Notes under the pieces: model-generated
Database searches by the model: none
What the model was told of the DNA's origin: nothing
Seen by the model: only the letters and a program-made list of their open reading frames with translations
Shown here: in pieces, positions 21,385 to 34,807 of the stretch
How positions within the stretch are numbered: the first letter of the stretch is position 1
Layout: each line of letters begins with the position of its first letter
Source: Nereocystis luetkeana
Taxonomy: Eukaryota; Sar; Phaeophyceae; Laminariales; Laminariaceae
Length of the DNA: 64,000 bases
Assembly (NCBI GenBank): GCA_031213475.1
Contig: JARUPZ010000002.1
Coordinates: forward strand, 6,767,049 to 6,831,048
Direction: 5' to 3'
Position numbers and translations under genes: made by a program

Positions 21385-24300
21385 ATGGCAGAAACGGGCC
21401 AAGAGTCCAAGGCGAGGTGGGAGATGGAGGAAGGCAAGGATGATCGCGAGGAGGCTAGGGCCGCGATGTTGGGGGTGGGGGGGGGTGGGGAGGGGCATGG
21501 ATCGCGAGGATTGCTCCCCGGTGCGGGGGCGGCTCCTCTGCGGGATCGGGGAGACTCTAACGAGGACAGCGACAGCTCGGCGGTCAGCAGCGACGAGGAA
21601 AAGGTGAGGTGTGCGGAAAGGGCGTGCGTTGCCCAAGCGCGCGCGCGCGCGTACGTACATGTTTTTGTAGTGATCGCGTGACGCCGGTGTCGCGGCTTAT
21701 TCTTTGGTGGTTCGCACGGTGACAAGGTGGCGTGAACGCTATCTGTGTTCGCCCACGCCGTACTGCCGCAGTACGAAGCTCTATGACATCACCTTGACCA
21801 GACACCCGCCCGTCGGGGGCTTGGCCTACAATGTCGGGGCCAACGGACTCGACGCGTCAAAACTGGTATTTTGGTGTGTCACCAACGGGGCCGAGTTGGC
21901 GTGCACCTGGACTGCACACGCTCTCGACGGCAACAACTTGCGGCGTTAGTCCCAATACGCCGTCACCTTCGCTTCGATTGATATTACCTTAAAGTTTATG
22001 TGTAACATATACATACGGAAATTATATAATGAGCGTCCAACTGTTGGAGGTGTCTCTGTTTGGAGTAGGAGCGGTGCTCCGTCTCGAAAGGGATGCCTGG
22101 TCAATGGTCAAATGACTAAGGCAAGCAACAAATGTGTACCCGCCCCTTCTTGTCTAGAGAAGATTCGCCTCATGAGAAGTTAGTATTATAGTAGGGTGCA
22201 GCTCACCCTTCATGCGACTCACCGAACACCTCACGGCGCTTCGCGCTTGATGCAAGCAGTGCTTGCCTGGTCGGTCAAAACCCGACGTGCTTCGTCCCGA
22301 CGTTGTAGTAGGGCTGTGAGGGTTTGTGGTCACGCAACTACGGCCATGCATGACATGAGTACACCCCCCCTCTCCCCTTCCCGTGCAGCGCGATGGAGAG
22401 TACGAGTTCGACCCGGTGACGGAGTACATGATCAAGCACGGACGACAGAACGCCCAGCTGACAGCTGCGTGGGATTTTTACGCCAAGTATACCCTGCCCA
22501 AGTGAGACGAAGGGGCTCGCGCGCGGGCGCGTGGTTGAGGAAATAGCAGTGCGGTGCGGTGTGATGTGGTGCTATCGGGTGCTGTACCCGGCGGAAATGG
22601 GAAGACCCTGGGAAGAAAGACTGCAATACATTTTATCGGTGCATACACATAATTTATCTAGGGCAGGAGGGACGGCACTTGGGCAGTAGGGACGGCGCGT
22701 TACGTTCGCAGGTGATCTACTTGTCAGTCTTCACTCGTTCTGTCATCAGGAGCGAGTCGGTCGAAAACACAAGCACCGTACAAGATAGGGCAATACATAG
22801 AGGTGCAGCAGGAGTAGGATTCTGACGGGAGGGGGGGGGCGGGGAGCCGACCTTCGCGCCCTCTCTGGCTGAGTCGACGGGCCTCAAAGCTCGTCCTGTT
22901 TAGCGATACGTTTAGTCTATGCTCCCACCTGTTGATTCCTCATGCGCGACGCCTCCGCACGGCGTACTGAGGCTATCGATTAGCTGTCGACCGCACCAAG
23001 CGTCTTGTGTTTGGCTGCCGTCGCGCTGCCTCGCCTTTTCCCGGCAGGCGTGGAGGTTTTTTCTTGTTTCTAGACCGAACGGCACCGGTCGGGGCGACCG
23101 ACGGTGACGTACCGACGAGACGCGTCTGCCGGTCGGTCTCCCCCTCCCGTCCATTGCCAGCACACACATTGTGTGCGATATCTTGTTGTTGTCGACCCCC
23201 TTGCGGTGGCCGCCCCGACACCTCGAACGGGCTGCTCCCGTGTGCGCTCGCAAATCGCGTAATGTCGTAAACCGGTGCTGTTTCCCCTTGACCCGCTCGA
23301 CTGTTGGCCCTGGGATTTGGTCTGCTTTTCGGATCGCCGCCTTGGGACGAAAATAGGTTCGTTCGTGCCGAGGACGGGAGCGGAAGGGAATTCCGCCTCC
23401 AGGAGCAGGGGGAGGGTGGGGGGCAGTTCTACCACGTCTGGAAAACGCCTCTCAGCCAGCTCGGAGACTTCGGCCTGGGAATTGCGTGAGTATTTGACTC
23501 CTTTGTACCTTAAGGCCTGGCCTGGCCGAAAAAAAACGAGGCTTGCCGTCTGTTGCGCAGCGGCTGCTAGCTTTGTAGTCAACTGGTAGAGGTGGGGCTG
23601 ATACTCAAGGCATTCTCTGTGTCTCTGTGTGTAGTGCTCTCGAATGCGCAAGACCTGAGTAATTTGCGTAAAAGTTTGCTATTTAGGGGCGGTACTTCCC
23701 TCGCCTCCTTCCTCTCCCTCGTATTATTTTTGTCTGTTTGGACCGATGCTTTCTGTGGGTGTAGGCCGACCGCCGGTCTATGCGAGGTACCAAGCGGAAC
23801 GGAAAGTTCGCACCCCTTCGCACCTTCGCTTCGCCCATTGTTGTTGTTGATGTTGTTGTTAACGGGATGTCCACGCTCCACTTGGTTTCTTGCGGCGTGC
23901 CTCCGTCCGCCTCGCAGGTTGTACTTCCAGACCCTCGCTGTTATGGGCGTGGTGTTCCTCCTCGCGGGGCTGGCCAACATGTCGACCATCCTTCGCTTCC
24001 GCAGTAACGAGTACTCTGGCGGTCAGGATCTGGTCAACGAGGAGATGTAAGAGATGTTGTGAGGGACTCACTCTGGGTTCGGGGGGCTGCGTGGGGAGGC
24101 TGACTGAGTGCGTTCGTTGACCTGTAGACTACAGTAATTCGAGCTTCCTCCGATTGGGGCTAGTTGTCCGGAAGCTGATTCCTTGACGTGGGCTGGTTTT
24201 TGTTTTTGTTTTTTTAGCCCCCGAAGAATTGCCTTGGACCTACGTTTGTTTAGTACAGACTGCTTGAAATTAGCCTTGGATGCATTTTGCAGCATACATC

Positions 24301-27300
24301 GTGCAAGGGTTACACAGCTGCGTCCCGGCTTATGTATATGCATTTGTTTATATGTCTAGGTGTACGTTAGCCGCGCCGCGCATGCCTCTTGTCCACCCCC
24401 TCCGCCCCTTTTACTACTTTATTTAGGATCCTCTTGGCGCCCGTTTGTTTACGTTGTTCCGTGCCGAGCACCATTTCGCCACGCCCTGAGAACGGTACGT
24501 GGTTGCCGTCAAACTGCGAGATTAGAGGGGAGATGGGGTGGGGTCGCGGGGGGAGGGGGGTACTCGCTCTCGTGCATGGCAGTAGTCATATGGCCATAGA
24601 CCTTCGCATGCCTACAATACCGGGACGGAGAACGTCGGGTCATGCGAAAGACTGACGAATCGCTTGATTGTGTCGTTTTTCACGGTTGGGTGTCCCTTCC
24701 GCGGCAAACACGAAAGCACGTGTCTTTCGCTAATTTTTTGTGCTTTGTTGGTGCTTGTCGCTCCCCTGTCTCTTTTCTCGCCCAGCTCGAAGGGTTCGGC
24801 TGCGTGCACGCTGCGCCAAGTGGTCTGCCTGGACTCGTTCTGCGACACCTGGTCACAGTGAGTGGCGTCGCGTGCCTTCATGCTTCCCCATCGCGGTGTG
24901 GGCCTCGCCACGGGGGACGGACGGTCCTGTGCTTTTTATGCGAGAAAGACGGTTGATTGCCTCGTGCATGAGCTGGTTGGCCTCGCACCGTAAGACCGGC
25001 AGAGGCCGGGTATGTTGAGCACTGCTGTAGTGCGAAGCGCGAATTGCAGGTGCCGGTGGCGATGTGTTGCGCACGAGGCCGGGGACCAAAAAAATTCCTT
25101 GATTATGGGGCGCGTCTTGATCGTGTTATCGCGAGGCGGCGGTAGTATCGAGCAGAGTGCTATCGTTTTAGCTAACGGAGTTCTGTTGGGGTTCTGAAAC
25201 GAGCTGGCCTGGAGCGCGCTTCGTGAAGCGCAAGCATGCAATAGTAGAGCTTCCGTTTGTGTTCGGCTGGTGTATTGTTCTGCCCGCTTGGAGGAGCGGT
25301 ATGCCAGATAACGTGGAGCGAGGAAAATATATATCGGTACTCCCGGTCGCCCTCACAGTGCTCCGCCTCGTTCTGCCTCGCCCCGCCCCCCTCTCCTGTG
25401 TGCGCTGCCTGTTGTGACGGAACCCCCTTTTTTTTCGTGGCCGTGACCAGGGATCACCGCCCCTGTATGGTGGACCTCGAGTCTGGCTTGGTCGACTTTT
25501 TCACTACGTGAGTGTCGTATGCGACACAACCGGCACGCACAATGCGGCATTCGGTATTCCGTGCGTCGATTTGGGAGCGCCGTCAGCGCCTCGGGGGATG
25601 CCATGGTCTCATTTGTTGGGGAGGGGAGCGCGGGGGACTTGAAAGCTTCGCGCTAGCCGTTCACCCTCGGCTCTCTTGTTTTTTTCACCCGCACAGACAA
25701 TTGTCACCGGCAATTGCCGGCGTGTCTGGCTTGATGTACGTACAGTACTCCTTTTTTTCCTTTTGGGATGTCGCGTCGAGGCCACATGGTTTTCCATGCC
25801 GAGTCATGGGCTTTTGTTTGCCAGCAAGGTTGACTACCTCTACCAAGGTCGTCCTGCGGTGGTTTATAGGCGAGGAGAGCGAGCCCTTAAACAGCTCTTT
25901 AGACTCTCCTGATTTTGAGCCGGGTCTGATTGGCTCTCTGTCTGGCACGTCCCGTTTTTTTTATTGTGTGTTTCGGTACGACCCGTTGCTTTCGCTCCCC
26001 TCCCCCTGATTTTCCACCCTCACGACCGTGTTTCTGTTTTTTTTTCATGTTTGCTCGGGCACTTTCTGTATTGGTCCGTATTTTGCAACTGGACCTTGGT
26101 GCAGGGTTGGGCTGTTCATGGTGCTGATGTGCATGGGAAGACTGCAGAACGCGTGGGCGAAGAAGATGGACTTGGCAGAGCAGACGGCGTCGGTACGCAC
26201 GATACAAAAACAAAGAGCGCGGCGCTTTGTCCGCGCGCTCATTTAGTTTATCTCTCTACGCTATGGTGGCCCCAACCGAGGCTTGCGGACAGGCTGTATT
26301 TTGGTGTTTCTGGCTGCGCCGTTCATGTCGGCGGTTTTCCTCAACAGTCGCCGCGTAGACCGCTACGCTGTATTGCGCTGCCTTTTGGCGTGCTGGGCGC
26401 GTCGAACGTAACACCGAGAGGATGCCGTCACTTGGTTGGCTGTGTTTCTGACTGGTTGAAGTGATTGAGTGATTGATAGATTGATTGCATTGAGTCGACG
26501 CCGTTGTTGACGCCCTTGTTTGTCTTGCCTTCCCCCGCGCCTTGCTCCTTTGCTATGATGTTGGACGGGCAGAAAACTTACGCCTCCACCGTGCACGCGT
26601 ACATAGGGGCAACAGCAGTAGGAGGCATCGGTACACCATCTGCTGTGCCACGAGATCACACGATATCTGCTTCTCGTGATAATGCGGCGGGTTAGATATG
26701 GTTTCCACGGCACATTTGTGTAAGGGTTTTTCGGCTGATCAAGATCCCCCCTCACCTCGTGTCTCTCCCCGCCCGTCGCCCCTTCCGCCCGCTTCGGGCT
26801 GGTGAATTTCGCGTGAAGTCCCGTGAAGTCGCGTGCGCCGCTCGATTGTAGTTTGTCTCGTCGCGGCACACACGGGTTTCGTGCGTTGTTGTTATCCTGC
26901 GACCGCCTGCTGTCCCGCGGATGATGAGTGTGTCCTCGCGCATCCTGCCGTTTGGCGGCCTGCTGTAGGTGGGCGAAGGGGAACAACGCCCGTGTTTTCT
27001 GTGTTTTGGCACCCCTCCCGTCGCGTGTGTACGCGTGCGTCTGTTCGTCTGTTAGCTTGTTTTCACGGACTCTGGGCTAAACGCGCAGCGCGGATCTTCG
27101 TCCCGTGTCGTTCGCTGGTTTGCCGCAGGATTACTCCGTGATCGTTGAGGACCCCGACCCGACCAACACTCGCCCCGGAACTTGGCGGAAGTTCTTTGAG
27201 AGGTGCGTGCGTACTGCACCAGGGCAGGACGAAAACAGCGGTGAGCGTGTTCTGTTCCGGTCATTCGAAACAAGAAACATGCTCTATTGAGCGGGTAGGC

Positions 27301-30300
27301 TGGTTGTGCTGTGCTATCAGTTCGCAGCCGCGCCGCTCGGGAAGCCGCGGGAGTTTGGCCTATACAGGGCTTGTCTTGCAGCCGTAGCTCGGCACGTGGG
27401 TTATGTCTCTCCCCTGCGGTCTTACGCTTTCTGTTACGCTTTTTATGTAGGGGCTCTTGGAGAGATTGTAGAGGCTGTGCGATGTATTTTGCTAGGCAAG
27501 AGGGCACCTCGCTACTCGCCAGGCAGGAGCAATGCTGCCTCTGTTGTTGATTGAGTTTTTTTTCTCTTTTTCGCTGTGGCCACGCGTGCTGTTCCGTTTC
27601 TTTTCCGTGTTTTCCCGTGTGATCGTGGGCCCGCCTTGCACCGCTTGCGCTCGCGTTTCCGGTGCATACCCTCTACGCCCCACCATAGTTGCAACTTTTT
27701 GCCAGAAGCGCTTCGTCCACCCTGACGTAACATATACTTCTTAATGTATGCATGCAGACAGATACCAGATGTTCTCAGATAGTGCATTGTCTGATTCACC
27801 ACACCCCATCCCACCCCACCAAAGCCCGACCCAACCCAATCAAACCCAATTCCACCCCACCCCCGTCGTGCCCGGCCTCCCGCTTGCTCATTCCGCGTTC
27901 AGCCGTTTCGGCCACGTGACGTACGTGACGACCGCCGTCAACTGCGGCAAGCTCGTCGGCCTGCTCAGCAAGCGCTTCGAGATCTTGGAGAGGATCCGCG
28001 TGGAGGCGGAGGGGGGCCAGGAGGAGGAAGACATCGCCAGGGATCCTCATGCCGTCATGTCGAGAGAGAGCTGGCCGGCGCCGTGCTGGAAGGTGAGTAG
28101 TCTGCGGCGTTCTGTCTGTCGTGTCGTTTTGCGTCTGCGTCGGTTCCTTGAGGACGATTGTATGCGTGTTTTTTTTTCGGGTGTTGTGTTGCGTGTGGTC
28201 AGCTACTGCTGCTGCTGCTGCTGCTGCTGCGTTAACAAAAATCTTGGTGGACTCCACAGCGGTAAGTGCGCGCTGCTTGATTCTTGAAAACGAGGTTGTC
28301 GCAGGATGCTGCTATGTCGGTTTCGGGAGTTGATAGGCAGTAGGAGGGGGGGCAGGAGGGGCGGCGCTATGCTTGGGGGGCGAGGTGGGGGGCGGAGGGC
28401 ATGAACGGGCCGTGTTCCGCACGAAACGTTCGGGGTGCCTGTAGTACTTGTTTTGACTGCTTGGCTTATTATTTTTTTTCGTACGCCGTGGTGTTCCCTT
28501 GTTTTTTTACTATCGATCTTCGCCTCTGGAATTTTTACCGTTAACATGTGTATGTATGCCGTTACATCGGTGCTCGTCTGCGGTTACCTCGCTCGCCCGC
28601 GCGTCGCGACAGAGAGCGCTGATGAAGTTTGGCATCGCCACTGACATCGTCTACTGGCACGAGAAGCTCGTGGCGATCAGCCGAGAGATCAGCGCGGAGA
28701 ACGGCCGCAAGACCTGCGCGAAAGTCTTCATCACCTTCGAGACTGAAATCAGCCAGAGAGAGTGCCTGAAGGCTATGACCACGGGTGAGACGACGCTCTT
28801 GCGACTTGTACAATAAGACACACGCTGCTGTGTGGCGGGGTGGAGACGCTGGTGACACACCTCTTTTCCGCGCGCATCTTCGTCAGCAGGGCGGCTTCTT
28901 CACCGGTAGACCCTCAGCCTCGCGTTTCTCAGAGGCCCTTAGTCTCTCGGTTTTAACAGTATCGTGAGCATCGTACCGATAGGCTTGGGCTTGCTCCCGG
29001 GCGAGCATTTTTTGCGATGGCCATTTGGGGGGGCGGGGGAGGGCTGTTGGGGTGGGTATTTGGCCGAAGGCGCTGTGTATCGCACCCCTTCGTGTGTGTG
29101 GTGGTTCCAGCTAGGGTATCAGGCGGGGTCGACCTCATCGTGCTGGTGGTACGTTGTAGACGAGCGTTCAGTGGAGGATTGTTTTGCCTGGCGTGAAGTG
29201 GTACGTAGCGCAGTCCCGTGTTGTCAGTTCGCCGCCCCATGCCACTTATCTGCATCGCCGTACAGCTGACACGGACTTCTGCGAACCCCCCCCCCCCCCC
29301 CCCCCCCCACCCCTCCCTCCTCGCTTGTTGCGTTTCCCCGTCTGCGTGTGTGTGTCATCCTGCTTCGAAAAACGGACTTTGCGCCGCTGGTGTGACATTT
29401 CCTCAGGCTACCTCTCGTCTCAATCCAACCGACAGTTCTCGTCGTCTAAGAAAGACCTGTGAGTACTGTACTGTACACCCCCCCGTGCGCGCGCGTGCGT
29501 GTGTGCACTGCGTCTTTGTTGTCGCTGTTTTGTGCGCACAGCTATATTAGTAAAGGGTCGGACGTCAGCATTTGTTGCATCGCGGGCTACATATTGCGTC
29601 CCTCGCTGTTTTCTTCGCTGTGTTCTCGCCGTGTGCATGCTTGCCATTTCGATCCTGGTGTGCGATGTTCGGAGATAGAACTTGAGGTTGGCTGCTGTTA
29701 GCTTTAGGCACCACTCGCGTATCGCACAGCCCCGCGGATGTGGCATGGACCCGCGAGGCAGCTACAGTCCGAGCGCGTGATGGTCGCTGAGACGTATTCG
29801 ACATCTGTTTACGTACCACGCGGCTTATTATCCTCAGGATGACAATAACTGAAGCGCAAGATGCCGGACCGCCATGTCATCACCCCCCCCCCCCTCCCCC
29901 AACCGCGCGCACACCTGGTGAACACCGTTTGTTTTTTTGGGCGTTAGGGTGCTCAACGGTAACGTTCTGAGCGTCAACCCCGCGCCAGAGCCGGACGACA
30001 TCAAGTGGGAAAACCTGGAGTACGGCTTCGTGAGGTACAAGTGTAACCGTTGTCCGGCACCGCCGTTCGTGCCTCGTACCGCGTGAGTTGCGCCGTGCGC
30101 GCGGCAGTGATAAGCGAGCCTCCCGATGGCTGCGGTGGCCCCCAAGAAAAACGTTGTCGGTGGACCTCGTTACAACACCAGCACGACGCGGTCGTTTTAG
30201 TTGTTGGGGGTTGCTGTTATAGGGCACAGCTTGAAGGTATGCACGACGCACTCAAGCCTTTTGCTGGGTGTAGTGAGCGCTAGCGAGCAGCTTGAATGTA

Positions 30301-33300
30301 AGGCGCACTCAGCCGTGGCCTTGTTTTGTCTTTTGACGCGTCGCCCCGAAGGGTGCGGTGACTCCCCAAGTGGACCTTGTTTGCTCGAAACTCGTAACAA
30401 AAAATGCAGCAGTACGAACGACGGTCGTTTTTTTGTTTCTTGACGAGTGCTAACGCGCAGCTCGAAGGCAAATATGTACTCAGCCGTGGCCTTCGTGTTT
30501 AGGACGCGTCTTTCGGTTGTCGACTGTCGATAGCTACCGACTAGAGTTACACCCCTCTCCGCTCTTGCCACCCCCCCCGCCCGCCAGCTCGCCTACCCAC
30601 CGACCTTCTCACCGACCCAACAGAACACAAACAAAACCAGGCAACCCTTGGTTCTCACCGGCTATCGACGGGCGTTGCACCCACCCGCGCTCTCGCCACC
30701 TTCCTCCTCCCCCGCTCGCTCGCCCGCCCCGCCCAACGAAACGCAAATCTAATCGACCTATGCAGGAGGCTCTGCGATTTTTTGTCGCGGTTGCTGATGA
30801 CGGTGACGATCGTCGGCATATTCTCCTTCATCATCTACGCGATCTCCGAAGCCCAAGCCGCCGCCGCCGCGGCGTTCATCGCAATCAATAACGTCGCCCT
30901 CCCGAAGCTGATGAAATTCATCATGGACAAGCCATCCGGCGGAGAACACCACCACACGCATTCCACCTACCAGGTATATATAAACATATATACAATGATG
31001 TTGGGTCAACCCTAGCAAAAGCACGGTAAATAAATTTTATTTCGGGCCGGCGTCAGTATCGGAATCTCGGCACCTCAATATCTCGAGGGTTTTTTATTTC
31101 TCCGAGCGCTCTCCTGGAGGATCGGCTCCGACCCCCCTCGCCCTTCGTTCCCCCAGCTTGCCTCGCCGTCAGCGCGTTAGGGGGCAGAGAGATTCAAGCA
31201 CGTACGCAGACACGATCTTGGACTTTGGGCGGTATGCTCGAGCTTTTCTTTGAATCTAGACAGGGGAGCGGTAGTACGCAAACACAAAGGGACGAACTTT
31301 AAAATAAGTACAGCAGTAGCATCATATAGGAGCTACATTTTGTTACCCTTTGAAGGGTCGATGTCCGCGTATACCGCAGGACATTTTTACGGTGTAGGTG
31401 CACTCTGCATTATTTTACTAGAGCCATAGTTGTAAGATACCTGGTATGTACGCATGTAAGAGTTTCTTGAGTGGTGTCGCGTACTGTATGTACATGACGT
31501 GTCCTGGAACTTCAGAGACAAGGGACGAAAAAAAAATGGCGATTGGAGCTTCGGCCCCTTGGAGCAACCGATCGTGACTACTGCTGTAGGTTATATGGGG
31601 AGTGGTACGCTTAGTACCGGAACATTTTTGCAAAGAACTGTGGGAACACTCTCACAAGAATGATGCTGCTCGCGCTGCGCACCTTGCTTGGCAGTGCAAC
31701 ACTGCTGTGAGGTGCTCTTGTCCTTTTTTTTTTTTAATATCTCTGGAAATTTCGAAGTTTCGATTGGCGGCGCCTGTTGCGCTGTTGTCCCGCTGCTGTG
31801 TGCTGTCCCCAGCTGCGCTTCTGATAGGTGCCGCCGCGCGCACTCGGTTGGGCCTCGGGAGTAGTTTCAAGCGGCATCGCGGTGATAGAATGGACTAACG
31901 AAGCAGTTCCCCTCTCCTAGCTTGGCGAACGTTGGTTCGGTTGCGGGTGCGATACAGCACTACTCCCAGAGAAACAGGATTGTCGATACACACATCGTTT
32001 TTCCGGTGCTTGAGGATCTTTATTCGGAAGTTGCCGCAGTAGGATTGAGTGAGGCTGGACGAGAGAGGGATTCGCCGCACCTACGAACACGGCTTGCAAA
32101 TTCGCGCTCGACGTGTTTGCCCCTTCCGCGCCCCCTCTAAATGCTGTCACTCTCCCGCTCGCCCCCCCACACACGGACGTACGTGGGTTTGCATCGATGG
32201 CGTGTTTTCTCGTTATACCTGCATGGGGGGGGGGGGGGGGGCAGGCGTCCCTGATGCTCAAGATCGTGATCGTGCAGTGGATGAACACGGCCTTCATCAT
32301 ATACTTCATCAACAGCATCAGCGAGGCCCCCAACGAGGATTACATTAACCAGGTGAGGAGCCGACGAGTGGGCGTTTGGCGGGGCGTTTTTTTTACCGTT
32401 GAGAAGCGTCCCCTAGTGGGCCACGATCGTCTCGCTGTGTGTGTTTAGTGTTTCGTGATCATAACGCCGGAACGCCAGATCGCGTCACTACTGGTTATTT
32501 ACATTTCCTCTATTCTCGCAGCGTTCGTGGGTGTGTGACTCCCTTTAGTGCTGCCTGTAAGCACAGTGGTGCGTGCATCCGTAATTTTTCGGGTGGTAAG
32601 GGTTAGGGGTAGGGGTAGATCTGTTACGACTTGTTGTATCGTAGCTCGTACCACTCGGAGGCCCTGCGTGTACCCGATCTAGACGAAAGGTACGATGGCC
32701 ATGCTCACTGCTGTCGGTAGAAATAATACGCTGCGTTGTTATGCGCTACGATCATGCGGTGAGATACATGAAGAGTATGCCAATGCAGAACCCACGAAGA
32801 GACCTCGCTACCCCCCCCGTGCCCCCACTGCCTCCACGTACACCTTCTAAGCATTTTTTTTGGTGCTACGGGTGCTGCTCGCTGCGTAGACTTGTCACCG
32901 CGGCTTAGGCTAAGGGGACCACGCATGTAGTACCGGAAGCATTTTGCACGGAGTTGTGCAACACGGACGCAACGCGGTGCTATATACGTGCTCGCGCTGC
33001 GCGGCACTTTCGTGTACACTGCGACGCGACGATGGCTTGCTTCCTCACTTTCTTTTTTTTGGTGTCTTACCTGTGCAAAACTCGCTTCTTTTTTTCGGAG
33101 CAGATATCCAAGATTTTGTGGGCAGACGCTTTCACGCAACCCCTGGTGAAGGTGCTGGACATCCCCAACAGATTCAAGCAGTACTTCATCGCGCCGTTCG
33201 CCAAGACCCAGGCAAGGTTTTGGTAGAGTGCACGGGTCATTTACGGTTCTCCGCCGGCCTAGTTACTCTTGCGAGGGTAGGAGCGAGATGAAAAATAGGA

Positions 33301-34765
33301 GCGGTGCAGGTTGTACTACTCAGTACTGTGATCCAGGGGCTGTCCTATACGGGCTGGGGGTGCGTTTTACGGCGTGTCATCCCTGCGGGCGCTTGTCGCC
33401 CACTCGGCGGTGCCTCTCGTAGCGGCTAAGCTTGCGCGTTGCCGTATTATTCCGCATATTTTGTTTTTGCGAGTTTTTTTATATTGTGTTTTCCTCAGCA
33501 GTATGGTACGAGCGTCGACAACAGCGGTGTGCGTGCGTGCGTGCGTGCGTGCGCCGCTACCGTCCGTCGTTGGGATCGACGGGCTGGTTGTGACTGGTGT
33601 TTTTTTGTTTTCGGCCTGCTGGTATGGTTGATTGCGTGTTTTCGCGCCGAAACGGGCAAGAGAACGAGAGACGCGGAGATATGCGTGTACCACATGCATC
33701 ACCGAGCTTCCAAGTGAGGGCAGCGCAATTGACGGCGGGGAGAGTAGTCGTAGTCCCCACCTTTCGACCGAAAGTATTGCCGTCGTTCGGTCAAGGACAC
33801 GGACGCGCCCTGGTCCTGACGTCACGCTGCATGTTTTATTTTTTATTTCTCGCCGGGGGCACAGGCGAAGATGAACTCGTTCTTCATGGGGTCGAAGGTG
33901 TCCATGGCTGAGCGCTACGCCAGCCTCCTGAAGACGATGTTCGTGTGCCTCTTCTTCTCCGCCATCTTCCCCCAGGGGTACTTCGTGGCCTCCATGGCGA
34001 TGTTCATGACCTACTGGGTGAGCAGCCGAAGGCTCGGGTTTCACTTTGTTTCGTGCTGGTAGGTAATTTGATTCGTTGCCCCCATATTTCGTTCGTGGCT
34101 TTTATCCAGTCCTCTCCATGGGAATGTTCATGACCTGCTGGGTGAGCAGCCGAAGGCCCGGGTTTTATTTGGTTTGTTAGGATGTTTTGTTGCCCCCATC
34201 CTTTGTTTGTGGCCTTCATTCAGTCCGCTCTGCAGCTCTGGCTTTTGTTTTTACCGCCTGTCTCTGCTTCTGTCGAGTGGTGAATTTACCCCTCGTTTCT
34301 CGGCGTTGCTGTGAAGTGTTTTCACCTCGCGGTACGGGCTTTGTGCGTTTTTTTCAGCCAAGCCGCCAAGGCGTCGAGTCGTGGAGGCATCAACCGTGCA
34401 CAACTGGAGTGACAATCCAATGCGCCACCCGCGTCGTTCTCTTCCGAACGGTTGAACTCCGTGCTCCCCCTGTTCTGTCCCTACTCGCGTTCGTTAGTCT
34501 GTCTGTTCGTTTGCTGGCTTGTTTGTGTGTTTGTTCGCTTCGTTTATCTGTATGGTTTTGTTGTTTGCTTCGTGTGTTCGTTTGTTTTGCTTTTTCGTCG
34601 CTTCTTTGGTCGTTTGTTTGTTTGCCTGCTCATTTTTTTTGCTCTCTTATTTTTGTTGTTTCTTCGTTTTTGTCTGCTTCTGCATATCGTGCGCCCCGCC
34701 ATTTCGGACGTCGAATCTGAACGCTCAAACGACGGTCGCCCGACCCCCCCAATGTATCCATTATC

Positions 34766-34807
<42 letters not shown>

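Noticed and set aside
24432-24506. A possible channel exon reading ILLAPVCLRCSVPSTISPRP with AG and GTACGT ends
   Set aside because: Exon 5 (ending 24046) joins directly and in frame to exon 6 (24786), giving NEEISKGSAACT. Adding this block is not needed and its sequence is not family-like.
32596-32620. Telomere-like words GGGTTAGGGGTAGGGGTAG
   Set aside because: Only about three imperfect units; too short to call an interstitial telomere.
33367-34044. 225-codon minus-strand open frame over channel exon 18
   Set aside because: Antisense of a certain exon; no protein-like motifs.
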